NCBI GenBank assembly: GCA_947458415.1
Contig: CANGZG010000054.1
Location: 1 to 14,015 of the forward strand
DNA length: 14,015 bases
From: Comamonadaceae bacterium
GTDB lineage: Bacteria; Pseudomonadota; Gammaproteobacteria; Burkholderiales; Burkholderiaceae_C
Reading direction: 5' to 3'
Shown: positions 1 through 7,181 of the stretch, in pieces
Layout: the number at the start of each line of letters is the position of its first letter
Numbering within the stretch: the stretch's first letter is position 1
Program-made: the position numbers and the translations under genes
Notes under the pieces: model-generated
Told to the model about the DNA's origin: nothing
Databases searched by the model: none
The model's input: only the letters and a program-made list of their open reading frames with translations

Positions 1-1022
1 ATTTGGTTGATTTTGATCAGGATGGAGTTGGCCACGCCTTTGTCGATGCCCTCTTGCAGAATTTTGGTGTTGGTGACAAACAAGTCGTCGCCGACCAATT
101 GCACTTTTTTCCCCATGCGGTCGGTCAGGTGTTTCCAGCCGTCCCAATCGCCTTCGGCCATGCCGTCTTCGATGCTGATGATCGGGTACTTGTCAGCCCA
201 GGTCGAGAGCATGTCAGTCCATTGCGCGGCATCCAGCACCAAGCCTTCGCCTTTGAGGTGGTATTTGCCATCCACATAAAACTCGCTGGCGGCACAGTCC
301 AGTCCAAGCATGATTTGCTCGCCGGCGGTGAAACCGGCTTTGTCGATGGCTTCCAAAATCATTTGGATGGCTGCTTCATGACCGGGCACATTGGGCGCGA
401 AGCCGCCTTCGTCTCCCACGGCCGTGCTCATGCCTTTGTCGCCCATGATTTTTTTCAGCGCGTGAAAAACCTCTGCACCGTAACGCACCGCTTCACGAAA
501 GGTGGGCGCGCCGACGGGGATGATCATCAGCTCTTGCAAGTCGAGGTTGTTGTTGGCATGAGCGCCGCCGTTGATGACATTCATCATTGGGACAGGCAAC
601 TGCATGCGGCCCATGCCACCGAAGTAACGGTACAAGGGCAAACCCGCTTCTTCGGCCGCTGCGCGGGCAACCGCCATGGACACCGCCAAAATGGCATTGG
701 CACCGATGCGCGCTTTGTTGTCGGTGCGGTCAAGTTCGATCAGCGTGTGGTCTAAAAAAGCCTGCTCGGAAGCGTCCAAGCCAATCACGGCTTGCGTGAT
801 GTCGTGGTTGATGTGTTCTACGGCGGTCAACACACCTTTGCCACCGTAGCGGTTGGGGTCGCCGTCACGCAATTCAATGGCTTCACGGCTGCCGGTGGAT
901 GCGCCTGAAGGCACCGCAGCGCGGCCCATGACCCCGCTTTCCAGCAACACATCGCACTCGACGGTCGGGTTGCCCCGGCTGTCCAGAATTTCACGACCGA
1001 CGATATCAACTATGGCACTCAT
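1..1022 (-). CDS. eno: Enolase (phosphopyruvate hydratase), 3' end cut by window edge
   Basis: Enolase interconverts 2-phosphoglycerate and phosphoenolpyruvate in glycolysis; in many bacteria it also sits in the RNA degradosome. The frame opens with ATG at 1022 (MSAIVDIVGREILDSRGNPT) and runs 340 codons off the left edge. The family is usually about 430 residues, so roughly 90 C-terminal residues are missing. Visible signatures: the N-terminal SRGNPT and PSGASTGSREA segments, the general-base glutamate in GDEGG (Glu205), the magnesium ligands Asp242 (GLDCAASEF), Glu285 (SIEDGM) and Asp312 (VGDDLF), and catalytic Lys337 in ILIKINQ at the very edge. No key residue is missing in the part seen. 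It is the third gene of pyrG-kdsA-eno, 58 bp after kdsA, with a terminator-like hairpin in that gap. Upstream of the ATG only a weak purine stretch (GAAGAAAG) could serve as ribosome-binding site. Identification is secure. Confidence 0.97.
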   Translation of the reverse strand, partial: MSAIVDIVGREILDSRGNPTVECDVLLESGVMGRAAVPSGASTGSREAIELRDGDPNRYGGKGVLTAVEHINHDITQAVIGLDASEQAFLDHTLIELDRTDNKARIGANAILAVSMAVARAAAEEAGLPLYRYFGGMGRMQLPVPMMNVINGGAHANNNLDLQELMIIPVGAPTFREAVRYGAEVFHALKKIMGDKGMSTAVGDEGGFAPNVPGHEAAIQMILEAIDKAGFTAGEQIMLGLDCAASEFYVDGKYHLKGEGLVLDAAQWTDMLSTWADKYPIISIEDGMAEGDWDGWKHLTDRMGKKVQLVGDDLFVTNTKILQEGIDKGVANSILIKINQ

Positions 1023-1030
1023 TTTCTAAC

Positions 1031-1043
1031 TTTCTTCAAGAAA
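1031..1043. repeat. 13-bp palindrome in the eno leader
   Basis: TTTCTT-C-AAGAAA is a perfect inverted repeat with a single central base, lying 9 to 21 bases before the eno ATG. On the eno strand its right arm carries the only purine-rich stretch that could bind the ribosome, and its left arm shares the U-tract of the hairpin at 1041-1067, so the two structures compete for the same bases. A regulatory role is inference; a chance A/T palindrome is possible. Confidence 0.4.
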
Positions 1044-1067
1044 AACACGCAGACCTCTGCGGTCTGC
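1041..1067 (-). terminator. Terminator-like hairpin between kdsA and eno
   Basis: On the minus strand a 7-bp GC-rich stem, GCAGACC / GGTCTGC (1067-1061 with 1055-1049) with loop GCAGA, is followed by GTGTTTTT. This is the shape of an intrinsic terminator, although three bases separate the stem from the five Us, so it may be leaky. It lies inside what looks like a pyrG-kdsA-eno operon and could lower readthrough into eno or mark where an eno-specific transcript begins. Confidence 0.6.
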
Positions 1068-1080
1068 AAGGAACAAGGTA

Positions 1081-1938
1081 TCAGGCGAAAAAATGGTTTT
1101 CCAGCCAAGGCTGGCTTTTGGCGGCTTGGTCCAGCGCCTGAAGGGTTTGCAGCAACGCTTTCATGTGCTTGAGAGGCACCGCATTCGGCCCGTCGCTTTT
1201 GGCGTTGGCCGGGTCTGGATGGGTTTCCATGAACAAGCCCGCCACACCGACTGCCACAGCGGCACGCGCCAAAACCGGCACCATTTCGCGCACACCGCCA
1301 CTGCTGGTGCCGTTGCCGCCGGGCAGTTGAACAGAGTGGGTGGCGTCAAACACCACAGGGGCCTGGGTTTCACGCATGATGGCCAAGCTGCGCATGTCGC
1401 TGACCAAGTTGTTGTAGCCAAAGCTGGCACCGCGTTCGCAGGCCATGAAACGGTCTTCGCTCAAGCCAGCCGCACGCGCGGCGCTGCGGGCTTTGTCGAT
1501 CACGTTTTTCATGTCGTGGGGCGCCAGAAACTGGCCTTTTTTGATGTTCACTGGCAGGCCGGACTGCGCCACGGCCGAAATGAAATCGGTTTGGCGACAC
1601 AAAAAAGCCGGGGTTTGCAACACATCGACCACCGCGCTGACTTGGGCGATCTGGTCTTCGCTGTGGATGTCGGTCAACACGGGAATGTGCAACTCGCGTT
1701 TGATCTTCGCAAGTATGTCCAGACCTTTGTCGATGCCCGGTCCGCGAAAACTGCTGCCACTGGAACGGTTGGCTTTGTCGAAACTGCTTTTGAAAATGAA
1801 CGGGATGCCCAGCGCCGATGTGATGTCTTTGAGCGTGCCTGCGGTGTCCATTTGCAATTGCTCAGACTCGATGACGCACGGGCCAGCGATCAAAAAAAAC
1901 GGGTGTTCAAGGCCGACTTCAAAGCCGCATAACTTCAT
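1081..1938 (-). CDS. kdsA: 3-deoxy-8-phosphooctulonate synthase (KDO-8-P synthase), metal-dependent class
   Basis: Condenses phosphoenolpyruvate with arabinose-5-phosphate to KDO-8-phosphate, the precursor of the inner-core sugar of lipopolysaccharide; cytosolic. The 285-residue product is close to the E. coli length. A single aldolase-type TIM barrel is seen: IAGPC (17-21), FKSSFDKANRSS (49-60), FRGPG (64-68), CRQTD (114-118), THSVQLPGG (200-208), METHPDP (237-243) and SDGPNA (248-253). Cys21, His201, Glu238 and Asp249 match the four metal ligands of the metal-dependent class; E. coli-type enzymes carry Asn in place of this Cys. The chosen ATG (1936-1938) overlaps the pyrG stop as ATGA and gives the normal N-terminus. 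An in-frame extension to 2022 adds 28 residues unlike the family. Translational coupling to pyrG is likely, since GGTGG lies just upstream. Confidence 0.97.
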   Translation of the reverse strand: MKLCGFEVGLEHPFFLIAGPCVIESEQLQMDTAGTLKDITSALGIPFIFKSSFDKANRSSGSSFRGPGIDKGLDILAKIKRELHIPVLTDIHSEDQIAQVSAVVDVLQTPAFLCRQTDFISAVAQSGLPVNIKKGQFLAPHDMKNVIDKARSAARAAGLSEDRFMACERGASFGYNNLVSDMRSLAIMRETQAPVVFDATHSVQLPGGNGTSSGGVREMVPVLARAAVAVGVAGLFMETHPDPANAKSDGPNAVPLKHMKALLQTLQALDQAAKSQPWLENHFFA

Positions 1939-3602
1939 GCCACCACCTTGAGCTTTTTGCGCTCGGACTGGTAGGCGTGAGCCGCATGGACAAAGGCATT
2001 GAACAACGGATGACCGTCCCATGGGGTGGACTTGAATTCAGGGTGGAATTGCACGCCCATGAACCAAGGGTGAACACTTTGTGGGAGCTCGATGATTTCG
2101 GTCAGATGTTCTTGCTGGGTGAGTGCGGAGATGACCAAGCCGGCTTGCCGCAAAGTGTCCAAGTAATTGACGTTGGCTTCGTAGCGGTGACGGTGGCGTT
2201 CGGTGACCAGATCGCCATAAATTTCATGCGCCAACGTGCCTTTGGAAACGTTGGAGGTTTGCGCGCCCAAACGCATGGTGCCGCCCAAGTCAGATTTGGC
2301 ATCGCGTTGCTTGATGCTGCCGTCAGCGTCTTTCCATTCAGTGATCAAGGCGATGACAGGGTGTGGGCAATCGGGTTCGAATTCGGTGCTGTTGGCGTCT
2401 GTCAAGCCAGCCACATGGCGCGCGTATTCGATGGTGGCGATTTGCATGCCCAAACAAATGCCAAGGTAAGGCACTTGGTGTTCACGCGCATAGCGGGCTG
2501 CGCAGATCTTGCCTTCGATACCGCGCTTGCCGAAGCCACCGGGTACCAAAATCGCATCAAACCGCGACAGCTGGCTGGTGTTGTCGGCTGTCAATGTTTC
2601 GGAATCGATGTATTCGATGTGCACCCTGGCGTGGTTGCGGATACCGGCGTGCCTGAGTGCTTCGTTGAGCGATTTGTAGCTGTCTGACAAGTCGACGTAT
2701 TTGCCGACCATGGCGATTTGCAATTCAAATTGCGGATGCTCTACCGCGTGCACCAAATCGTCCCAGCGCTTGAGGCTGGCGGGTGGTGTGTTGAGTTTGA
2801 GTTTTTCGCAAATCAATGCATCCAAGCCTTGCTCGTGCAACATGCGCGGCACTTTGTAAATGGTGTCCACATCCCACATGGAGATGACACCCCACTCGGC
2901 GACATTCGAGAACAAGGAAATTTTTGAGCGCTCTTCTTGCGGTATGGGGCGGTCAGCACGGCACAGCAAAGCATCGGCTTGGATACCGATTTCACGCAGT
3001 TTTTGCGCGGTGTGTTGAGTGGGTTTGGTTTTGAGTTCCCCTGCCGCAGCGATCCAAGGCACATAACTCAGGTGGACAAACGCTGCGTTGTGTGGCCCCA
3101 TGCGCAGGCTCATTTGACGAACGGCTTCAAGGAATGGCAAGGACTCAATGTCGCCCACGGTGCCGCCCACTTCGACAATGGCGACATCGACCGCATCCGG
3201 TGTGCCCAGGCCAGCGCCGCGTTTGATGAAGTCTTGAATTTCGTTGGTGATGTGTGGAATGACCTGAACCGTCGTTCCCAAATAGTCACCGCGACGTTCT
3301 TTTTCCAGCACGCTTTTGTAAATTTGGCCAGTGGTGAAATTGTTGGTGCGCCGCATGCGCGTGTTGATGAAGCGTTCGTAATGGCCCAAATCGAGATCGG
3401 TTTCAGCGCCGTCTTCGGTGACAAATACCTCGCCGTGTTCGAACGGGGACATGGTGCCCGGGTCGACGTTGATGTAAGGGTCTAGTTTGATGAGGGTGAC
3501 TTTGAGGCCCCGCGATTCGAGAATCGCGGCAAGAGAGGCAGCGGCGATTCCCTTGCCCAGGGAGGACACCACACCGCCGGTGACGAACACAAATTTGGTC
3601 AT
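1935..3602 (-). CDS. pyrG: CTP synthase (glutamine hydrolysing)
   Basis: Converts UTP to CTP using ATP and ammonia from glutamine; cytosolic, the last step of de novo CTP synthesis. The 555-residue product has the two usual parts. The N-terminal synthetase domain opens TKFVFVTGGVVSSLGKGI (residues 2-19, the P-loop), followed by LDPYINVDPGTM (40-51) and AIVEVGGTVGDIES (141-154). The C-terminal class I glutamine amidotransferase domain carries nucleophile Cys383 in GICLGMQ and the pair His520/Glu522 in QFHPEF. No catalytic residue is missing. The ATG at 3602 gives the canonical start; the frame stays open 311 codons further upstream, but only as the antisense of coaBC. There is no good ribosome-binding site next to the ATG: the nearest, GGGGAG, is about 20 bases away inside a small hairpin. 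It is first gene of pyrG-kdsA-eno. Confidence 0.98.
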   Translation of the reverse strand: MTKFVFVTGGVVSSLGKGIAAASLAAILESRGLKVTLIKLDPYINVDPGTMSPFEHGEVFVTEDGAETDLDLGHYERFINTRMRRTNNFTTGQIYKSVLEKERRGDYLGTTVQVIPHITNEIQDFIKRGAGLGTPDAVDVAIVEVGGTVGDIESLPFLEAVRQMSLRMGPHNAAFVHLSYVPWIAAAGELKTKPTQHTAQKLREIGIQADALLCRADRPIPQEERSKISLFSNVAEWGVISMWDVDTIYKVPRMLHEQGLDALICEKLKLNTPPASLKRWDDLVHAVEHPQFELQIAMVGKYVDLSDSYKSLNEALRHAGIRNHARVHIEYIDSETLTADNTSQLSRFDAILVPGGFGKRGIEGKICAARYAREHQVPYLGICLGMQIATIEYARHVAGLTDANSTEFEPDCPHPVIALITEWKDADGSIKQRDAKSDLGGTMRLGAQTSNVSKGTLAHEIYGDLVTERHRHRYEANVNYLDTLRQAGLVISALTQQEHLTEIIELPQSVHPWFMGVQFHPEFKSTPWDGHPLFNAFVHAAHAYQSERKKLKVVA

Positions 3603-3610
3603 GTCGGGTT

Positions 3611-3627
3611 GGGAGGGCCGGGCTCCC
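3611..3627 (-). promoter_or_regulatory. Small GC hairpin in the pyrG leader
   Basis: On the minus strand GGGAG (3627-3623) can pair with CTCCC (3615-3611) across a 7-base loop, ending 8 bases before the pyrG ATG. The only Shine-Dalgarno-like sequence of the leader (GGGGAG, 3628-3623) forms one side of the stem, so folding would mask it. The stem is short; a role in translation control is speculative. Confidence 0.3.
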
Positions 3628-3645
3628 CAGAGGTGGTAATTCCAA

Positions 3646-3651
3646 ATTATA
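3646..3651 (-). promoter_or_regulatory. Putative -10 element of pyrG
   Basis: The minus strand reads a perfect TATAAT here, which would start transcription near 3639 and leave a leader of about 37 bases before the pyrG ATG. No convincing -35 box is seen at 16-18 bases; the -35 position would fall on the coaBC start region. The prediction rests on the -10 alone. Confidence 0.45.
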
Positions 3652-3658
3652 GGCGCTC

Positions 3659-3667
3659 TGCTACATT
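3659..3667 (+). promoter_or_regulatory. Putative extended -10 of coaBC, 7 bases before ATG
   Basis: TGCTACATT matches the extended -10 form TGnTAnnnT. It ends 7 bases before the coaBC ATG (3675), so transcription would start at or within a base or two of the start codon. The intervening bases GCGCCCC contain no ribosome-binding site, which fits a leaderless mRNA. The -35 is poor, as is common for extended -10 promoters. Confidence 0.45.
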
Positions 3668-3674
3668 GCGCCCC

Positions 3675-4904
3675 ATGAGTGAACTCCTCGATAAACACAT
3701 TGTACTGGGACTCAGCGGTGGCGTTGCCTGTTACAAGGCTGCTGAATTGTGCCGTGCATTGGTCAAACAAGGTGCAACTGTTCAAGTGGTGATGACCGAG
3801 GCCGCCGCCCAGTTCATCACGCCAGTGACCATGCAAGCCTTGAGCAATCGTCCCGTGTTTGTGTCGCAATGGGATGCCAGAGAGCCCAACAACATGGCGC
3901 ACATCAACCTCACTCGCGAAGCCGATGCCATGTTGGTGGCGCCCGCGAGTGCAGATTTCATGGCCAAACTGTTGCATGGGCGGGCTGACGATTTGCTCAG
4001 CCTGATGTGCTTGGCCAGACCCATCGACAAAGTGCCGTTGCTGTTGGCACCCGCCATGAACCGAGAGATGTGGTCGCATCCCGCCACACAACGCAACATG
4101 TCCCAATTGCGTGCCGATGGCGCCCACGTGCTTGGCGTGGGGCAAGGCGTACAAGCGTGTGGTGAAACCGGCGATGGCCGCATGCTTGAGCCAGATGAAC
4201 TGTTGCAAGAAGTGGTGAAGTTGTTTCAGCCCAAAGTCTTGCAAGGAAAAAACGTCTTGGTGTCTGCGGGCCCCACTTTTGAAGCCATCGACCCGGTCAG
4301 AGGCATCACCAATTTGTCCAGCGGAAAAATGGGTTTTGCGCTGGCGCATGCCGCCCACCAAGCCGGGGCGAACGTGACCTTGGTGGCCGGCCCCGTCGCG
4401 CTGACAACGCCTCATGGTGTGCAACGTTGGGATGTGCGTTCTGCTTTGGAAATGCACGCAGCGGTGATGTCGCATGCTGATGGGGCCGATGTGTTCATCG
4501 CCACGGCAGCCGTGGCAGATTGGCGACCCGCTCAAGTGGCGACTGAAAAAATCAAAAAAGCGGCCTCAGGCCACATGCCTGCCATCGATTGGGCTGAAAA
4601 CCCAGACATCTTGGCCCAAGTGGCGTCTTCTGCCAGGGCGCAAAACGGTCAATTGTTTTGCGTGGGTTTTGCTGCCGAGAGCCACGACTTGGCTGCACAT
4701 GCCCAAGCGAAGCGACAACGCAAACAGCTTCCTTTGTTGGTGGGCAACATTGGCGCCAACACCTTTGGGTCGGACGACAACACCTTGATGCTGGTGGATG
4801 AATTCAGTGTGATTGAATGGCCCAAAGATACCAAATTGAGATTGGCACGCAAGCTGGTGGCAGAGATCGCTGCCCGGCTGTCTTCGTTCAGGAAAACCGC
4901 ATGA
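3675..4904 (+). CDS. coaBC: Bifunctional phosphopantothenoylcysteine decarboxylase / phosphopantothenate-cysteine ligase
   Basis: Performs two steps of coenzyme A synthesis: CoaB joins 4'-phosphopantothenate to cysteine using CTP, and CoaC, a flavoprotein, decarboxylates the product to 4'-phosphopantetheine. The 409-residue product shows both domains. The N-terminal CoaC part has VLGLSGGVACYKA (10-22), catalytic His76 (NMAHINLT), PAMN (Asn129) and ACGETGDGRM with Cys162. The C-terminal CoaB part begins about residue 190 with VSAGPTFEAIDPVRGITN, SSGKMGFA, AAVADWRP (278-285) and EKIKK (291-295), the CTP/acyl-cytidylate site. The ATG at 3675 fits the family start; an upstream in-frame extension from 3609 would cover the promoter region. 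It overlaps dut by ATGA, an adjacency also found in E. coli (dfp-dut). No Shine-Dalgarno sequence is seen. Confidence 0.97.
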   Translation: MSELLDKHIVLGLSGGVACYKAAELCRALVKQGATVQVVMTEAAAQFITPVTMQALSNRPVFVSQWDAREPNNMAHINLTREADAMLVAPASADFMAKLLHGRADDLLSLMCLARPIDKVPLLLAPAMNREMWSHPATQRNMSQLRADGAHVLGVGQGVQACGETGDGRMLEPDELLQEVVKLFQPKVLQGKNVLVSAGPTFEAIDPVRGITNLSSGKMGFALAHAAHQAGANVTLVAGPVALTTPHGVQRWDVRSALEMHAAVMSHADGADVFIATAAVADWRPAQVATEKIKKAASGHMPAIDWAENPDILAQVASSARAQNGQLFCVGFAAESHDLAAHAQAKRQRKQLPLLVGNIGANTFGSDDNTLMLVDEFSVIEWPKDTKLRLARKLVAEIAARLSSFRKTA

Positions 4905-5350
4905 AATTGGATGTCAAGTTGTTGGATGCGCGTTTGCGCGACATGATGCCCGCTTACGCCACCCCGGGCAGCGCGGGTTTGGATTTGCGCGCTTGTTTGG
5001 AGGCGCCATTGACCTTGCAACCCAACGCATGGCAGCTCGTGCCCACCGGGATGGCCATCCACTTGAAAGACCCTGCATATGCCGCGTTGATATTGCCACG
5101 CTCAGGGCTGGGCCACAAGCACGGCATCGTGCTGGGCAATTTGGTGGGATTGATTGACAGCGATTACCAAGGGCAGTTGATGGTCAGCGCTTGGAACCGC
5201 AGCGAGGTGGCGTTCACCATCGAACCGATGGAACGGATTGCGCAGTTGGTGATCGTGCCCGTGTTGCAGGCCGAATTTCAAGTGGTCGATGAATTTGCCC
5301 AAGCCAGCGAACGCGGCGAGGGCGGTTACGGCTCGACGGGCAAGCGCTGA
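4901..5350 (+). CDS. dut: Deoxyuridine 5'-triphosphate nucleotidohydrolase (dUTPase)
   Basis: Hydrolyses dUTP to dUMP and pyrophosphate, keeping uracil out of DNA and feeding thymidylate synthesis; a cytosolic homotrimer. The 149-residue product is of normal length with all five trimeric-dUTPase motifs in order: AGLDLRA (25-31), PRSGLGHKHG (66-75), GLIDSDYQG (83-91, with the catalytic aspartate), ERIAQL (111-116) and the C-terminal arm RGEGGYGSTGK (138-148). The arm has Tyr where Phe is commoner; the substitution keeps an aromatic ring for stacking on the base. The ATG at 4901 is preceded by AGGAAAA at a 7-base spacing and overlaps the coaBC stop (ATGA), so both coupling and its own binding site support this start. 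Its stop codon abuts the stop of slyD on the other strand with no base between. Confidence 0.97.
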   Translation: MKLDVKLLDARLRDMMPAYATPGSAGLDLRACLEAPLTLQPNAWQLVPTGMAIHLKDPAYAALILPRSGLGHKHGIVLGNLVGLIDSDYQGQLMVSAWNRSEVAFTIEPMERIAQLVIVPVLQAEFQVVDEFAQASERGEGGYGSTGKR

Positions 5351-5872
5351 TCAATGCAGCAAATCGCTGCCGGGTGAGGGCGGCAGGCTGAAAAAACCTG
5401 AACCACAGGTGCCATGTTTTTTTTCTTCGCTGGTGGCCAGTCGCACCCCGGTGATCGTCAGCGAAATTCGCAATGCCATGCCCGCCAATGGATGGTTGCC
5501 GTCAATCACCACATGTTCCGGGTAAATGTCGGTGATGGTGTAGATCACCTCTTTGGGTGCTTCAGGGCTGCAACCGGCGGGCAGTGCATGGCCCTCGATG
5601 GTCATGCCTTCTTCAATTTCAGCAGGAAACAAGGTGCGCAGCTCGAGAAAAACCAGCAGTTCATCGAAATCCCCAAACGCTTCTTCGGGTTCTAAATGCA
5701 AGTCCAGCCGGTCGCCGATGGCGTGATCTTGCAAAGCGTGTTGGATTTTTTCCAGTAAGTCATGGCCGCCCAGGTAAAACTCGACGGGGTCGTCCAATTC
5801 GTCGAGCACTTCGCCTTGGGCATCTTTCAGTACCCAAGTGAGGGCAACAACGCTGTCTGTGGTGATGTTCAT
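5351..5872 (-). CDS. slyD: FKBP-type peptidyl-prolyl isomerase, SlyD-like
   Basis: Predicted cytosolic prolyl cis-trans isomerase and folding helper. The 173-residue protein has a split FKBP domain: an N-terminal piece with VALTWVLKDAQGEVLDE (9-25) and FYLGGHDLLEKIQHAL (32-47), a flap-like insert (about 75-125: LELRTLFPAEIEEGM ... YTITDIYPEHVVIDGNHPLAG), and a return to the FKBP strand ALRISLTITGVR (133-144). This insert-in-flap layout and the VIDGNHPLAG motif are typical of SlyD. The tail holds only a few metal-binding residues (KKHGTCGSG), unlike the long His/Cys tail of E. coli SlyD, so a nickel role is doubtful. The ATG at 5872 gives the standard MNITTDSVVAL start; longer in-frame starts run into the oppositely oriented roxA. 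No ribosome-binding site precedes it. Confidence 0.92.
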   Translation of the reverse strand: MNITTDSVVALTWVLKDAQGEVLDELDDPVEFYLGGHDLLEKIQHALQDHAIGDRLDLHLEPEEAFGDFDELLVFLELRTLFPAEIEEGMTIEGHALPAGCSPEAPKEVIYTITDIYPEHVVIDGNHPLAGMALRISLTITGVRLATSEEKKHGTCGSGFFSLPPSPGSDLLH

Positions 5873-5880
5873 GCGGCAGA

Positions 5881-5889
5881 ATTGTCGCA
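5881..5889 (-). promoter_or_regulatory. Putative extended -10 of slyD, 8 bases before ATG
   Basis: The minus strand reads TGCGACAAT, an extended -10 form, ending 8 bases before the slyD ATG. TTTTCA lies 18 bases further upstream as a partial -35 (5910-5905), inside the roxA start. With no Shine-Dalgarno sequence in the 8 bases, this suggests a leaderless slyD mRNA. Confidence 0.4.
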
Positions 5890-5903
5890 GTTTGGAGATG
5901 CGC

Positions 5904-7046
5904 ATGAAAAACCCCGATTTGCCCGATGTGCTCGCGGGCATCAGCCCGCATGTGTTCATGCGGGATTACTGGCAAAAAAAACCATTGCTGATCCGCCAAG
6001 CCATCCCGCAAATGCAGCCTTTGATCACGCGACGAGAGTTGTTTGAGTTGGCGGCGCTGCAAGATGTGGAGTCGCGTTTGGTGTTGGGAGACGGCGTCAA
6101 ACAACCATGGCAAATGCGTCGCGGTCCGTTCAAGACCAGACATTTGCCAGCCTTGAAGCAACCCCATTGGACTTTGCTGGTGCAAGGTGTCGATTTGCAC
6201 CACGATGCTTTGGCTGAACTGCGTGGGCGTTTTCGCTTCATTCCCGATGCGCGCTTAGACGATGTCATGGTCAGTTACGCCAGTGACGGCGGCGGGGTGG
6301 GGCCGCACTTTGACAGCTATGACGTGTTTTTGTTACAGGCACAGGGACAACGGCGATGGCGCATCGGGTCGCAAAAAAAATTGCCATTGCGAGAGGATGT
6401 GCCTCTGAAAATACTCGCGCATTTCAAACCCACGCAAACCTTGTTGCTTGAACCCGGTGACATGCTTTATTTGCCGCCGCACTTTGCCCACGAGGGGGTG
6501 GCTGTGGGTGAATGCATGACCTATTCCATTGGCTTCAAAGCCGAAACCGATCACACGATGGGCGCTGTGCTCATGGGGCGTTTGGCTGACACCGAGCTGC
6601 CAGGTGCTGCGCTCAGTTACCAAGACCCCGATCAATTGCCCACCACGCAACCCGCCCAAATTCCTGCGGCCCTGCAAGCCTTCGCTCGCCACAGTGTGAT
6701 GCAAATGACGCAACGCGACGCAGACATTCGTTGCGCCTTGGGCGAATGGTTGAGCGAACCCAAATCACAAGTGTGGTTTGACAGCCAACCGCGACCTCGA
6801 CAGTTAAAGGGCGTGTGCTTGGACCGAAAAACCCAAATGCTCTATGACCAGGACTTTGTGTTTGTCAATGGTGAGAGTTGGCGCTGCAAAGGAAAGGACG
6901 GTCGTTTGTTGCGTCAATTGGCGGATCAACGGTATTTGTCTGCCGCAGATGTGCAAACAGCCTCTGTCCATGTGCGGGATGCCCTGCTGGACTGGTGGGA
7001 GGCCGGATGGTTGAATTCCCTTCCGGCGAAAAAGGGTAAACAATGA
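5904..7046 (+). CDS. roxA: Cupin/JmjC-fold ribosomal oxygenase, RoxA (YcfD)-like
   Basis: Predicted Fe(II)/2-oxoglutarate-dependent hydroxylase. The E. coli relative RoxA/YcfD hydroxylates an arginine of ribosomal protein L16. The 380-residue product has the expected order: an N-terminal arm (DYWQKKPLLIRQAIP, 21-35), the JmjC core with iron ligands His135 and Asp137 in GPHFDSYDVF and His196 in PPHFAHEG, then a helical dimerisation region (about 240-300) and a winged-helix-like C-terminus. All three ligands are present. Two ATGs are close together, at 5898 and 5904; the GGAG at 5894-5897 touches the first but sits 6 bases from the second, so 5904 (MKNPDLPDVLAG) is preferred. It is divergent from slyD with only 31 bp between start codons. 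The substrate assignment rests on family knowledge. Confidence 0.92.
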   Translation: MKNPDLPDVLAGISPHVFMRDYWQKKPLLIRQAIPQMQPLITRRELFELAALQDVESRLVLGDGVKQPWQMRRGPFKTRHLPALKQPHWTLLVQGVDLHHDALAELRGRFRFIPDARLDDVMVSYASDGGGVGPHFDSYDVFLLQAQGQRRWRIGSQKKLPLREDVPLKILAHFKPTQTLLLEPGDMLYLPPHFAHEGVAVGECMTYSIGFKAETDHTMGAVLMGRLADTELPGAALSYQDPDQLPTTQPAQIPAALQAFARHSVMQMTQRDADIRCALGEWLSEPKSQVWFDSQPRPRQLKGVCLDRKTQMLYDQDFVFVNGESWRCKGKDGRLLRQLADQRYLSAADVQTASVHVRDALLDWWEAGWLNSLPAKKGKQ

Positions 7047-7064
7047 GCCACTCGGGAAATCACC

Positions 7065-7070
7065 TATAAT
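7065..7070 (+). promoter_or_regulatory. Putative -10 element of the small lipoprotein gene
   Basis: A perfect TATAAT lies 18 bases after the roxA stop codon, in a stretch of 135 bases without a gene. It would give a leader of about 105 bases before the ATG at 7182. No good -35 is seen. The leader contains no clear structured RNA that I can recognise. Confidence 0.4.
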
Positions 7071-7181
7071 CAGCGGCTGAGTTGAAGGAATTGAGTCCAT
7101 CGGCTCGGTCACATGTTTGAATTCATTCTGGCATTTGGCATCCCTTAAAACGTTTTTGTCTCTATTAAAGGAAATACTCCC

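Noticed and set aside
3..755. A 250-codon plus-strand frame opposite eno
   Set aside because: Antisense of enolase, whose conserved residues fix the coding strand; composition is typical of a shadow frame.
1093..1932. A 279-codon plus-strand frame opposite kdsA
   Set aside because: Fully contained in the antisense of kdsA, which has an intact active site; no recognisable motif.
3603..4535. In-frame 311-codon extension upstream of pyrG
   Set aside because: It is the antisense of coaBC, and pyrG already has the canonical N-terminus at 3602.
7113..7148. An 11-codon frame (MFEFILAFGIP) in the leader of the lipoprotein gene
   Set aside because: No ribosome-binding site at a usable distance and no regulatory codons or attenuator structure; could be chance.
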